DNA from: Agarivorans litoreus
GTDB lineage: Bacteria; Pseudomonadota; Gammaproteobacteria; Enterobacterales; Celerinatantimonadaceae
Reading direction: 5' to 3'
Length of the DNA: 64,000 nt
Assembly: GCF_019649015.1 (NCBI RefSeq)
Contig: NZ_BLPI01000001.1
Location: 496,001 to 560,000, forward strand
Shown here one piece after another: positions 24,473 through 32,766 of the stretch (the stretch's first letter is position 1; every line of letters begins with the position of its first letter). A program made the translations under genes and the position numbers. The notes under the pieces were generated by a model. That model ran no database searches and had not been told where the DNA came from. It saw nothing but the letters and a program-made list of their open reading frames with translations.

Positions 24473-25792
24473 ATGACGCGACAGTTCCACCGCGGGAGTA
24501 TTTTACACTTTCCAAAGACCACTATTGCACCTAGCGATAATTACCAATATTTACATGATGGCATGTTGGTTGTTGAGGATGGTCTTGTTCAACACCTTGG
24601 GGATGCGCAAAATTACTTACGCAACAACCCCGAAATACAAGCGGCTGTTATTCAGCATCATGGCCTTGTTATTCCCGGGCTTATCGACAGCCACGTGCAC
24701 TACCCTCAGGTAGAGATTATTGCCAGCTATGGCAAGCAACTATTGGATTGGTTAAACACTTACACCTTTCCTACTGAGCAACAATTTGTTGAAGCCGCCT
24801 ATGCTCGTGCCCAAGCCGAGTTCTTTTTGCAACAACTGTTTGCCCACGGCACCACCACAGCTAGTGTATATGCAACCGTTCACCCGCAATCGGTAAGCAG
24901 CTTTTTTGAGGCGGCAGAAAGCTACAATGCACGAATGATTTGCGGCAAAGTATTGATGGACAGAAACTGCCCCACCGCGCTGCAAGATAGCGCTGAATCT
25001 GGCTATCGAGAGAGCAAGCAACTGCTGGAGCAATGGCACAAAAATGGTCGGCAACTTTACGCAATTACGCCGCGTTTTGCCCCCACCAGTAGCGAAGCGC
25101 AATTAGCTAAAGCGGGTCAATTAGCCAAAGAGCACCCAGATAGCTTTATTCAAACTCACTTGTCAGAAAACCCCAGAGAGGTACAGTGGATTAACGAACT
25201 GTTCCCCGATTACTCTGACTACCTGGCAGTGTACGAAGCGCATGACTTAGTGCGAGAGCGTTCGCTATTTGGCCATGGCATTCATCTTACCGACCGTGAG
25301 TATTTAGCCTTGGCAAGTTCAGGCGCAACCATCAACTTTTGCCCCTCATCTAACTTGTTTTTAGGTAGCGGTTTATTTAACTACCAACGCGCCCAAGCCA
25401 ATGGCGTGGCCGTAGCGCTTGCTAGTGATGTAGGCGGTGGCACCAGCTTAAGCATGTTTGCTAACCAAGCCGATGCCTACAAAGTTTGCCAACTGCAACA
25501 AGCCAGCTTAAGCCCCTTCGATTCATTGTATTTATGTACTCAAGGCGCAGCAGTGGCAATGGGTATTGAAAGGCAGGTGGGCAATTTAAATGTAGGCAGC
25601 GAAGCCGATTTTATTGAACTAGATATGCACCCTACTCCGATGCTTAGCCAGCGCTTAAATAAAGCCAGCAGCTTAAGTGAGAAATTATTTGCCATTAATA
25701 CCCTAGGTGATGACCGCGTAATAAACGCCACCTATGTAGCAGGTAAGCAAGTTTACAAAAAAGGACAACACTATGTGGCCACAGCTGTATGA
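24473..25792 (+). CDS. guaD: Guanine deaminase
   Basis: A 439-residue amidohydrolase with metal motif PGLIDSHVHYPQ at about residues 65-76, LFAHGTTTASVY near 122, QTHLSENPREV near 225, FGHGIHLTDREYLAL near 263, INFCPSSNLFLGSGLF near 288 and ALASDVGGGTSLSMF near 313. These are diagnostic of GuaD, which turns guanine into xanthine, the substrate of XdhAB. The start follows the hiuH stop by one base, and the 3' end overlaps puuD by 20 bases. Confidence 0.95.
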   Translation: MTRQFHRGSILHFPKTTIAPSDNYQYLHDGMLVVEDGLVQHLGDAQNYLRNNPEIQAAVIQHHGLVIPGLIDSHVHYPQVEIIASYGKQLLDWLNTYTFPTEQQFVEAAYARAQAEFFLQQLFAHGTTTASVYATVHPQSVSSFFEAAESYNARMICGKVLMDRNCPTALQDSAESGYRESKQLLEQWHKNGRQLYAITPRFAPTSSEAQLAKAGQLAKEHPDSFIQTHLSENPREVQWINELFPDYSDYLAVYEAHDLVRERSLFGHGIHLTDREYLALASSGATINFCPSSNLFLGSGLFNYQRAQANGVAVALASDVGGGTSLSMFANQADAYKVCQLQQASLSPFDSLYLCTQGAAVAMGIERQVGNLNVGSEADFIELDMHPTPMLSQRLNKASSLSEKLFAINTLGDDRVINATYVAGKQVYKKGQHYVATAV

Positions 25793-26972
25793 ATGGTTAG
25801 CCCTCTTTATTAAATGGTTTCATGTAATCGCTGGCATTGCATGGATAGGCGCTAGCTTTTATTTTGTTTGGTTAGATAACAACCTAAAAACGCCGCCAGA
25901 ATGGAAAAAGCAAAAAGGCATTAAAGGCGATTTGTGGGCGGTGCATGGCGGCGGTTTTTACGAAGTAGCCAAGTACCAAGTGGGCCCAGAAAAAATGCCA
26001 GAAAAACTGCATTGGTTTAAATGGGAAGCCTATAGCACTTGGCTTAGTGGCACATTGCTGCTTTTTTGGATCTACTACCTTCGCGCCGATGCCTATCTAA
26101 TTGATCCACAAGTTATGGCTTTAACCAGCTATCAAGCTATTGGCCTTGGAATTGGCGGCATTGCGCTTGGTTTTGCCATTTATGAAGGTTTACTGCGCTC
26201 ACCGATTGCTAACAAACCTTTGCCCTTAAGCCTTTGTTTAATCGTTATAGGTGCACTGTTTTGTTTTGGTTTTACTCAAGTATTTAGCGGTCGTGGTGCC
26301 TTTATCCACATGGGCGCATTAATTGGCACCATTATGGTGGCTAATGTGTGGATCAAGATTATCCCAGGACAGCGACAAATGGTGGCACAAGTTAGCGCTG
26401 GCGAGCCCGTTGACCCCGCGCCCGGTCTCGAAGCTAAAAAGCGCTCGGTGCACAATAACTACCTCACCTTGCCAGTCATTTTCTTGATGATTAGTAACCA
26501 CTATCCAATGATTTATCAGCACAGCCATAGTTGGTTAATCCTCTGTGCGCTGATCGGCTTAAGCGCTTGGATCCGCCATTACTTCAACCTAAAGCACCAA
26601 GGCGTTCAAAAGCCCAGTATTATTGTCAGCGGCGCTGCAGGTTTGCTGTTAATGGCGGTGTTTTTAAGCTGGAGTAACGCTAATCGCCCTGTGCAGGCTC
26701 AAGATCAAAACAACAATGAGCTAAACGCCGAGCAGGGCCAAGTAATGGCAATTATTCAGCAGCGCTGTACCACTTGTCACAGCCGCGTGCCTACAGACGA
26801 CACCTTCACCGCGGCACCAGGCGGGGTAAATTTAGATACTTGGCAAGATGTAGAGCGCTGGAAAGCACGGATTGTAGAACGCTCATTTGTTAGCCAAGAC
26901 ATGCCGTTTTTGAATAAAACACAAATTACTGTTGGCGAACGGCAACTACTTAATCAACATTTAAGCAACTAA
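25773..26972 (+). CDS. puuD: Urate hydroxylase PuuD, membrane protein with cytochrome c domain
   Basis: A 399-residue protein with an N-terminal urate-oxidase-like membrane domain (about eight helices; WFHVIAGIAWIGASFYFVWL at 16-35, then GDLWAVHGGGFYEVAKYQVG near 58, and WEAYSTWLSGTLLLFW near 93) and a C-terminal cytochrome c domain with CTTCH near residue 331 followed by a Met ligand candidate in SFVSQDMPF near 373. PuuD oxidises urate to 5-hydroxyisourate and passes electrons to the respiratory chain, replacing soluble uricase. Last gene of the xdh operon, followed by a hairpin. Confidence 0.95.
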   Translation: MWPQLYEWLALFIKWFHVIAGIAWIGASFYFVWLDNNLKTPPEWKKQKGIKGDLWAVHGGGFYEVAKYQVGPEKMPEKLHWFKWEAYSTWLSGTLLLFWIYYLRADAYLIDPQVMALTSYQAIGLGIGGIALGFAIYEGLLRSPIANKPLPLSLCLIVIGALFCFGFTQVFSGRGAFIHMGALIGTIMVANVWIKIIPGQRQMVAQVSAGEPVDPAPGLEAKKRSVHNNYLTLPVIFLMISNHYPMIYQHSHSWLILCALIGLSAWIRHYFNLKHQGVQKPSIIVSGAAGLLLMAVFLSWSNANRPVQAQDQNNNELNAEQGQVMAIIQQRCTTCHSRVPTDDTFTAAPGGVNLDTWQDVERWKARIVERSFVSQDMPFLNKTQITVGERQLLNQHLSN

Positions 26973-26995
26973 AGCTGCTCTCAACGAAGTTTATC

Positions 26996-27026
26996 AACCC
27001 AAGCTGTTGCAAATACAGCCTGGGTT
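26996..27026 (+). terminator. Probable terminator of the xdh-puuD operon
   Basis: 12-bp stem AACCCAAGCTGT/ACAGCCTGGGTT with one mismatch and a 7-base loop, followed by AATTTATT. The T tract is weak but the position just after puuD is right. Confidence 0.6.
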
Positions 27027-27043
27027 AATTTATTACTTTAGAT

Positions 27044-27306
27044 CTAAGCAAAGTGGTTTTGCCTCAACAACTGGCACATCGCTAAATGTCCCCCGCATAC
27101 ACCTGCCGGATTAGCCGCTTTGCCATCTTGCTCTCGCACCTTAGCATTGCTCACTCGCACAAATCGCCAATGCTGAATGTTGTAAAACGGGGCGATAACA
27201 GCACTGCCTTCATCATTTAAGGGAAATCTCGCTCAGTCATTTGTTCGCCTGAATCAAAATGTTTAACCGCGCGGCGTTGCTCAATGGCTGTAAATAGTTC
27301 AATGAT
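27044..27306 (-). pseudogene. Decayed nitroreductase-family gene
   Basis: On the minus strand, after AAGGA, the frame reads IELFTAIEQRRAVKHFD then SGEQMTERDFP and stops. A second frame then gives APFYNIQHWRFVRVSNAKVR, which is the FNIQNWRFV segment that follows about 20 residues later in intact nitroreductases. The part between is missing or shortened, the frame is broken and most of the C-terminal domain is gone. The expected ATG also reads ATC. The remnant ends 26 bp from the MITE copy. Confidence 0.75.
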
Positions 27307-27332
27307 TATTCCTTAAGCTTTATAGGTAACTA

Positions 27333-27607
27333 AGGTCTGTTGATCTTTGCTGATGGTTTTTGCAGCAATTTATTAGCCATTTAGGCAAGGCAGTGAGTGT
27401 GCAGTTAAGTAGGCTTAATAATCACTCGCTAACGCTGAATAAATGGCTAAGAAATGCTGCCCGAAGGCTTCGGATAAGCGAACTTTACTCTTTGTTAAGC
27501 ACTTCTTGCTTAGCCCACTAGGCTTCTAAGTGCTCGCCGCGATTAAAGCCCGCTTATCTCGAACAAAATTTCAACACCAAAGATCAACACCAAAGATCAA
27601 CAGACCC
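27333..27607 (+). mobile_element. MITE-like element, copy 1 (275 bp)
   Basis: Ends are 17-bp inverted repeats related to GGGTCTGTTGATCTTTG (the first base here is A), flanked by TA on both sides. The inside has two large imperfect inverted repeats (GCAGCAATTTATTAGCCA paired with its counterpart near 27440-27460, and GATAAGCG...TTTA paired with TAAAGCCCGCTTATC), so a transcript would form a two-armed structure. It has no ORF. Relative to copy 2 (39632-39893) it is inverted and carries a 13-bp tandem duplication, CAACACCAAAGAT, near its right end. Confidence 0.85.
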
Positions 27608-27851
27608 TAATTAAGACCTTGACTTACGTTGCCACCAGCTTAATTTCACAGGGTTTAAATGATAATCCCGTTTTTGCAAAAGAAACTGTTGATAAAAACT
27701 ACACAATAGTCTTAGAAAAGTGCGTTTAGCGTCCGTTATATTCAACAAAAAATTGTGAGCAATAACTGGAATTTTGATTGGCCTTTAGCAAAAATAATTC
27801 GCTAAAATACTTTGGCTTCTAGCCACTTTTCAGCAAACTAAGGTATAAGGC

Positions 27852-28349
27852 GTGAGCCAAGAACTGTATATAAGAAAACCCGAGCGCAGCGATTTAGAAG
27901 AGCTAAGCGAGTGCTATCAAAACAGTGAGATATTTCATCGCCCCTGGAGCTATCCACCAAAAAACGTGCGCGCTTATTTAGAAGAAGAACATCGCTATTT
28001 TGTTTGCCTGCAAGCAACGGGTGAAATAGTCGGTACTTTTAATATCTCGGCTATCATTCGCGGCCATTTTCAATCAGCTTACCTTAGTTACGAAGTCTTT
28101 CATCCTCACCAAGCCCAAGGCTATATGCGAACAGGCATTCGCTTAGTATTAAAAGAAGCCTTTGAAGAGCTCAATCTGCATCGCTTAGAAGCCAATATCC
28201 AACCTGCCAATAAAGCTTCAATAGCATTAGTAGCAAAAGCAGGATTCGTGAAAGAAGGTCTATCAAAAAGCTACTTAAACATTGGTGGTAAAGGATGGAA
28301 AGACCACGAACGCTGGGCGATTATCAATCCTAAATGGCGAAGTGAATAA
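27852..28349 (+). CDS. RimJ/RimL-type GNAT acetyltransferase
   Basis: A 165-residue GNAT with a GTG start (AAGG lies about 12 bases upstream). It has YFVCLQATGEIVGTFNIS near residue 50, LSYEVFHPHQAQGYMRTGI near 77 as the acetyl-CoA loop (Q-A-Q-G-Y-M), LHRLEANIQPANKASIALVA near 112 and KAGFVKEGLSKSYL near 132, all typical of RimJ-like enzymes. Compared with RimJ it may acetylate a ribosomal-protein or peptide N-terminus; the true substrate is unknown. Confidence 0.87.
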   Translation: MSQELYIRKPERSDLEELSECYQNSEIFHRPWSYPPKNVRAYLEEEHRYFVCLQATGEIVGTFNISAIIRGHFQSAYLSYEVFHPHQAQGYMRTGIRLVLKEAFEELNLHRLEANIQPANKASIALVAKAGFVKEGLSKSYLNIGGKGWKDHERWAIINPKWRSE

Positions 28350-28430
28350 ACCGCACAAGCACTGAAAACACCAATATGTATCCAGCTTGGTCTAAGATCT
28401 AGAAACCCTTTCAAATAACTAGGTTTTGGC

Positions 28431-29159
28431 ATGAGCATCATTAGCAATATTTTGAGTAATACCTCTCTTTGGGAGCTTATGGTACTAGCAGCTGTGATTT
28501 ACATTGCAACTCAACCAGAGCTTCGCAAGCGGATCACTAAGCTCAAGTTTGGCGAATTTGAACTAGAGCTACAAAGCCTAAAACAAGAAGTAGAGAAAGG
28601 TAAAGAAAAGATTGTTGAACTAGAAGCAGAGATCGAAAACGATAGACGCCAGTTCGAAGATATTCTGCAAAATTTTGACCCTCATGCCCCGGTTAGCCAA
28701 TTGGCTGAAGCTAGACAAGCAATCATCGCCGAAGCACGCAATTTATCGGAAACTGATTCCCTAGCAGATTATCTTCGCTTAAGCGCTTCAGCAAAAGAGC
28801 TTTACGTTGCCGCAGTAAGTATTAGGGAAAAAAGGCCAGTGTCGCTGTTGCCAGAGCTGATCCGTTTTTTAGATGAACTAGCCAGTGACAGCCAGCTTGG
28901 AGGATTTAGGCTAAACACCATTTGGACCTTAACCAGCGGCTTACATCGTACGCTAATTGCCTGTATTCGCGATGGTGTGACACCAATGCCTGATCAGCAA
29001 ACCTTAGCTTATGCTCAGCAAGTTTTACTTAAACTCAACAACCATCCAAAAGTAAGAGCCGACCGCCCCGACGCCCCACTAAAAGGCATACAAGGCCCAA
29101 TTAAACATGCACAATCTTGGTTAGAGAAAGCGATAGCAGGGGCTAATAACAGCGAGTAG
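28431..29159 (+). CDS. Membrane-anchored coiled-coil protein, function unknown
   Basis: A 242-residue protein with one N-terminal membrane segment (LWELMVLAAVIYIATQP, residues 13-29), a short basic stretch, then a charged coiled coil (residues about 45-80, rich in E, K and L). The remainder, RQAIIAEARNLSETDSLADY, LSASAKELYVAAVSI and WTLTSGLHRTLIACIRDGV, is helical and soluble. I do not recognise a family. Topology would put the coiled coil in the cytoplasm. It stands alone between the GNAT and hopJ-like genes. Confidence 0.75.
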   Translation: MSIISNILSNTSLWELMVLAAVIYIATQPELRKRITKLKFGEFELELQSLKQEVEKGKEKIVELEAEIENDRRQFEDILQNFDPHAPVSQLAEARQAIIAEARNLSETDSLADYLRLSASAKELYVAAVSIREKRPVSLLPELIRFLDELASDSQLGGFRLNTIWTLTSGLHRTLIACIRDGVTPMPDQQTLAYAQQVLLKLNNHPKVRADRPDAPLKGIQGPIKHAQSWLEKAIAGANNSE

Positions 29160-29195
29160 TAATTAGCTCAGCATTCACGCAAAACGATAGCAATA

Positions 29196-29250
29196 CACTT
29201 AGCCGCTAGCTGGGGTTAAGCTCCCAATAAGGCTGCTCTGCGGCTAAGTG
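29196..29250. repeat. Structured inverted repeat with nested stems
   Basis: An 11-bp perfect arm CACTTAGCCGC pairs with GCGGCTAAGTG, 33 bp apart. Inside, GGG/CCC and AGCAGCC/GGGAGCT-like pairings are possible. No T-run follows on the plus strand, so this could be a small structured RNA, a transcript-end structure, or a short palindromic element. Confidence 0.45.
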
Positions 29251-29449
29251 CACTATGGAAAAATTGACAAAAGCTCTCGCCTTGGCGGGCAAAAATTGAC
29301 GCTCTGAAAACACTGCATAAATGCCAGTATTTTTTGTGATGCTAATTATTCAAAATGACAATAATTGAATCGGCTGATTTTTTCTTGACCCGAGGCAATA
29401 CTCTCAAATAAGGTAAGCGCGAATAAACTAATACTACAGGATGTAATTC

Positions 29450-29803
29450 ATGGCACAGGCAGATATCGCTAACTTTGTTGAAGTTCTTACTAAAGATCCC
29501 GATCAAATTCGCTTTGAAGATAGTATGAAAATTATTGACGCAAACTACGAGTTCACGCCAAGTGCATTTAGTAACGGCAAGCAAAACAATGCCGAAGGTG
29601 AAAACTCAGGTTCATGCAAAGTATTTGCTTTTGGTCAATTAAACAGATTAAGTAAACAACAGACCCTAGCCTTGTTTGGTCAATACTACCAAGATGTATT
29701 GTCTACGCCATACGGTGACGACCACCAAAATATTCGCCAGTTTATTAAAAATGGTTGGGATGGCATTAGCTTCAGCCAAGTGGTCTTAACTGAGAAAAAA
29801 TAA
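29450..29803 (+). CDS. HopJ type III effector-family protein (HopJ-like)
   Basis: A 117-residue protein matching the HopJ family: FEDSMKIIDANYEFTPSAFS near residues 22-41, NGKQNNAEGENSGSCKVFAF near 42-61 and IRQFIKNGWDGISF near 95. The family name comes from a Pseudomonas effector, but the protein is common in marine gammaproteobacteria without type III secretion, and no secretion genes are present here. Role unknown; it is not evidence of virulence. Monocistronic. Confidence 0.88.
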   Translation: MAQADIANFVEVLTKDPDQIRFEDSMKIIDANYEFTPSAFSNGKQNNAEGENSGSCKVFAFGQLNRLSKQQTLALFGQYYQDVLSTPYGDDHQNIRQFIKNGWDGISFSQVVLTEKK

Positions 29804-29822
29804 CAACGTTATTTTGTTGACG

Positions 29823-30689
29823 CTAATAACTTAGAGGGTCAACCCATAGCTCCGAATTCTGATAAATAGGGTTTGGAGCTAACAGGTTATTTTCAATAAC
29901 AAATAGCCTTTTATTTTTAATATCAGAACGAATGATAGAGTTGCTATGATAAGAGTTAAATATACGGTCAAACTCTCCACTATGATGTAATTTCCAAAGC
30001 CCCGCCTCCAAGCGGCGTTTCAATTTAGGCTCACTAGCTGAAACAAAGAAAAAAACCGGTAACTGAATATAAAGGGCTTTGGTTTGCTCAATTTGCATAT
30101 TTGGATACCTGTCCGTTCTTTCTTCAAACTCATAAAAAATTTCATTAATGCCACGAATAAAATAATCAAAACGCTGAAGATGTAACATACCAAACAAGCC
30201 TTCGTATGAGCTGCTAGTGACTACCGTAAAACCTTGAGGCTTTAAAATTTTAGTGGTACTCCACTGTAAACCTAATCCAGCCCTTAATGGTTTTAACTCC
30301 TCTAAAGACTTAATGTCTGCAAATAGCTGAGTGTTGCTGCGATTAATGAGTAATAAGCGATAACCCAGCAACCCCCGGTATATAGGGAAATAGATGGGGG
30401 ATATGGCATTTTCCCACTCTATATTATTTGGCGCAGAGTATACGTTTATAAGTTTGCCAGTAGCTAATGCTTGCAACGCTCGGCTGCGCTTCAACAGCAA
30501 GGGAGAAAAGCTTATCTCATAATCCCCAAACTCCTCTTTAGTCGCTTCTAAAGCAGCAGTAATCAACTGTAATGGATAATCATCTCGTTTATCTAGCTCA
30601 GAGTGAGGTCGATTATAGCGTACGATATCAATAGCACTTGACTTAAACACCAATAAACACATGCTTAACGCGACTAAACGAAAAAGCAT
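29823..30689 (-). CDS. Orphan periplasmic solute-binding-like protein (SBP_bac_3 type)
   Basis: The chosen start is ATG at 30689 (MLFRLVALSMCLLVFKSSAI), with GTG two codons earlier as an alternative. The N-terminus is a Sec signal peptide ending near residue 20. The mature protein resembles extracellular solute-binding family 3 proteins: LDKRDDYPLQLITAALEAT, then LLKRSRALQALATGKLIN and VFFFVSASEPKLKRRLEAGL. It is encoded without permease or ATPase. Many such marine proteins act in signalling or are unassigned. Function unknown. Confidence 0.75.
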   Translation of the reverse strand: MLFRLVALSMCLLVFKSSAIDIVRYNRPHSELDKRDDYPLQLITAALEATKEEFGDYEISFSPLLLKRSRALQALATGKLINVYSAPNNIEWENAISPIYFPIYRGLLGYRLLLINRSNTQLFADIKSLEELKPLRAGLGLQWSTTKILKPQGFTVVTSSSYEGLFGMLHLQRFDYFIRGINEIFYEFEERTDRYPNMQIEQTKALYIQLPVFFFVSASEPKLKRRLEAGLWKLHHSGEFDRIFNSYHSNSIIRSDIKNKRLFVIENNLLAPNPIYQNSELWVDPLSY

Positions 30690-30864
30690 TAACACTTTAT
30701 TTTCATTTTTATTATTAATAGGTTATACCTAAAACTAAATTCACCCATTAAACCAAGTATAGCCAAATATAGCTCAGCTGAAATCTTTTATTTCCCTGCT
30801 AAAACTAGCAAACAGAAAAGCCGAGAAACTAGCCAAGCCGCCAGTATTGCCGGCAACTAAGTAT

Positions 30865-31395
30865 TTAATATTGTACTACTAACTTGCTGATGTATGGGAT
30901 GTTGCGATATTGATTATTCCACGGTAAACCATAACCCACCAGCATATCGTCGCTGTCCATTAAATAAGCAAAATATTGCTTTACAGGAATATCCACACGA
31001 CCCGGTTTTACCAGCAAACTAGCGATAGCCAATGATGAGGGTGAGAACTGACTACTTAGATGGGCAATGAGCCGCTGCATAGTGCCGCCAGACTCTATGG
31101 CATCATCAATTACAATCACTGGCTTATTGTTAATATCAATATTTTGATGATAAACAATGGTGGAGTTGTTCTGCCGGTCGCCAGGTGTATGTGGGCAAGA
31201 GATGTAATCCATTTCAACATCAAAGCTTAACTGGCGCACTAGATCAGCGGTGAATAAAATCCCCCCCGGAACTACCGTAATTAGCACAACAGTTTTACCT
31301 GCATACAAGTGATTTAGTTGCTTAGCTACCGTGCTTACTCCTTGGCTAATTTGTTGCTGGCTTAATACCAGCTCGCCGATGTGTTTGTTTCCCAT
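30865..31395 (-). CDS. Hypoxanthine/guanine phosphoribosyltransferase-like protein
   Basis: Start at ATG 31395 (MGNKHIGELV) because AAAGGG lies just upstream; a GTG five codons earlier precedes that site. The 176-residue protein has the PRTase type I fold: TVVLITVVPGGILFTADLVR near 35 (HPRT normally has LKGxxxF), the PRPP loop PVIVIDDAIESGGTMQRLIA near 97 (D-D-x-x-x-[ST]-G-x-T), and YGLPWNNQYRNIPYIS near 154, matching the GFG/YGLDxxxxYRxLPYI end of HPRT enzymes. It would salvage hypoxanthine or guanine with PRPP; the GGI replacement of KG in the first loop is unusual. Confidence 0.85.
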   Translation of the reverse strand: MGNKHIGELVLSQQQISQGVSTVAKQLNHLYAGKTVVLITVVPGGILFTADLVRQLSFDVEMDYISCPHTPGDRQNNSTIVYHQNIDINNKPVIVIDDAIESGGTMQRLIAHLSSQFSPSSLAIASLLVKPGRVDIPVKQYFAYLMDSDDMLVGYGLPWNNQYRNIPYISKLVVQY

Positions 31396-31448
31396 AAAAA
31401 CCCTTTGCACTTGAACTAAGTAATGGCTGGCTGATCGCTATTTGTAGG

Positions 31449-31532
31449 CTACGACTTCGGCCAGAGTTTCAGTCGCTCGGTGCTAAACATCATGAAACCA
31501 CTAAACATTAGCAATGCGATTGGCAGGACGAC
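31449..31532 (-). pseudogene. Displaced final helix of the MFS transporter
   Basis: After the T5 tract, the other frame reads VVLPIALLMFSGFMMFSTER then LKLWPKS and a TAG at 31449-31451. This is a hydrophobic segment and charged tail as expected at the end of an MFS protein. Confidence 0.7.
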
Positions 31533-32610
31533 AAAAAGAACTGGATGCAGCCAATAAGCCAATAAACGGAGGCATTAAGCTAGTACCAACATAAGCGCAG
31601 GCCATCGATAAACCAATAATAGTCTGCGATGCTTGCTTGCCAAATCTTTGTGGCGTGAGATGAATAGTATTTGGATAGATAGGCGCACAACCAAAACCGA
31701 TAACCATTAAGCCGATTTTAGCCAACATTGGCCAACTAGGTATCAGCAAAAACATAACACCAACAAAAATAGTCAATACACCACCACGAACAAGTTTATC
31801 TTCTGCAATTCGCTCAGAAACAAATCCACAGATAAAGCGCCCCAGCGTAATCCCCAAAAAGTACATAGCGGTCCAAAAAGCAGCATTAGCGGCACTTACC
31901 TGCTGCTGACTAATTAAGTAACTAGCGGCCCACAAGCCAGTCCCCGCCACTAAGGAGCAATAACAAAAAAAAGTAAGCAATTGCAGCTTAACGCCTTTCA
32001 TTTTAAAGGCTGTAACATTGCCTATCGGTGTATGCTGCTCGCCGCTTGCTGGCAATTTCTCGCTGGTTGCGCGTCGCCAAAGGGGCAAAGCCAACAGCAA
32101 TACAGCAACTAAGGCAAACTGAATATAAGAAATACTGGCGTAACCGTCGCGCCAACCTTGTTGCTGACTCAGATAAAGCGCCAAAATCAAAGGACCAGCG
32201 GTGGCACCAACAGCCCAGAAAGAGTGCAGGTAATTCATATGTTTGGCTTTGTAGTTTATTGCGACAAAGTTATTTAAAGCGGCATCAACGGCACCCGCAC
32301 CTAAACCCAAAGGCACAGCCAAAAGCACCAGTAACCAAGCGTTGTAAGTTAAGCTAAAGCCAAATAAAGCAATCGCAGTCATTAGTACGCTTACAGCTAC
32401 CACTTTACCAGTGCCAACGTAATGAGTAAGCCGAGTAGACAATAGACTCGACACCACTGTTCCCGCGCTAACAACAATAGAAATTACACCGGCAAATTCG
32501 AGGCTGGCGTCTAAGTCACCCCGCATGATTGGCCACGATGAGCCCAATAGCGAATCAGGCAAACCAAGGCTAATAAACGCAAGGTAAATAATCGCTAACA
32601 GCAATAGCAT
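31501..32610 (-). CDS. MFS transporter, 3' end shifted out of frame
   Basis: A 369-residue MFS protein, FucP/BMR-like in layout, with twelve-helix character: YLAFISLGLPDSLLGSSWP near residue 9, LGLGAGAVDAALNNFV near 99, TAMYFLGITLGRFICGF near 243 and IGFGCAPIYPNTIHLTPQRF near 302. The reading frame ends ASSSFCRPANRIANV, which is not a membrane helix. One extra T in a T5 run (31533-31537) explains this: removing it gives ASSSFVVLPIALLMFSGF, a normal last helix ending at a stop at 31449. So the last helix is probably lost by frameshift, or the base is an assembly error. Confidence 0.8.
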   Translation of the reverse strand: MLLLLAIIYLAFISLGLPDSLLGSSWPIMRGDLDASLEFAGVISIVVSAGTVVSSLLSTRLTHYVGTGKVVAVSVLMTAIALFGFSLTYNAWLLVLLAVPLGLGAGAVDAALNNFVAINYKAKHMNYLHSFWAVGATAGPLILALYLSQQQGWRDGYASISYIQFALVAVLLLALPLWRRATSEKLPASGEQHTPIGNVTAFKMKGVKLQLLTFFCYCSLVAGTGLWAASYLISQQQVSAANAAFWTAMYFLGITLGRFICGFVSERIAEDKLVRGGVLTIFVGVMFLLIPSWPMLAKIGLMVIGFGCAPIYPNTIHLTPQRFGKQASQTIIGLSMACAYVGTSLMPPFIGLLAASSSFCRPANRIANV

Positions 32611-32766
32611 TTCAGTTACTCACTAAGTAAGACAGATGAACATCAAAGTAACTGAACAATACTCTTCACTACGATTGCTTAATAGCGATTTTCTCTCCTA
32701 AAATACAATAAAACTCTCAGTTAATGATGAAAGGCAATTCTTTGCTCTTCAAATAGAGGTGAAGGC

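Larger units (their letters stand above)
26973..27851. other. 880-bp gap holding a terminator, a pseudogene and a MITE
   Basis: Contents in order: hairpin at 26996-27026, nitroreductase relic at 27044-27306, MITE-like copy 1 at 27333-27607. The last 240 bp before the GNAT gene hold no feature I can name. Confidence 0.6.

Noticed and set aside
27333-27607. Reading the palindromic element as a structured small RNA gene
   Set aside because: The second copy, terminal inverted repeats and TA flanks make a MITE the better explanation.
29342-29584. 80-codon minus-strand frame
   Set aside because: It overlaps the hopJ-like gene in antisense and has no family signature.
29450-29803. Interpreting the HopJ-like protein as evidence for type III secretion or virulence
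   Set aside because: No secretion apparatus or chaperone genes are present and the family is common in free-living marine bacteria.
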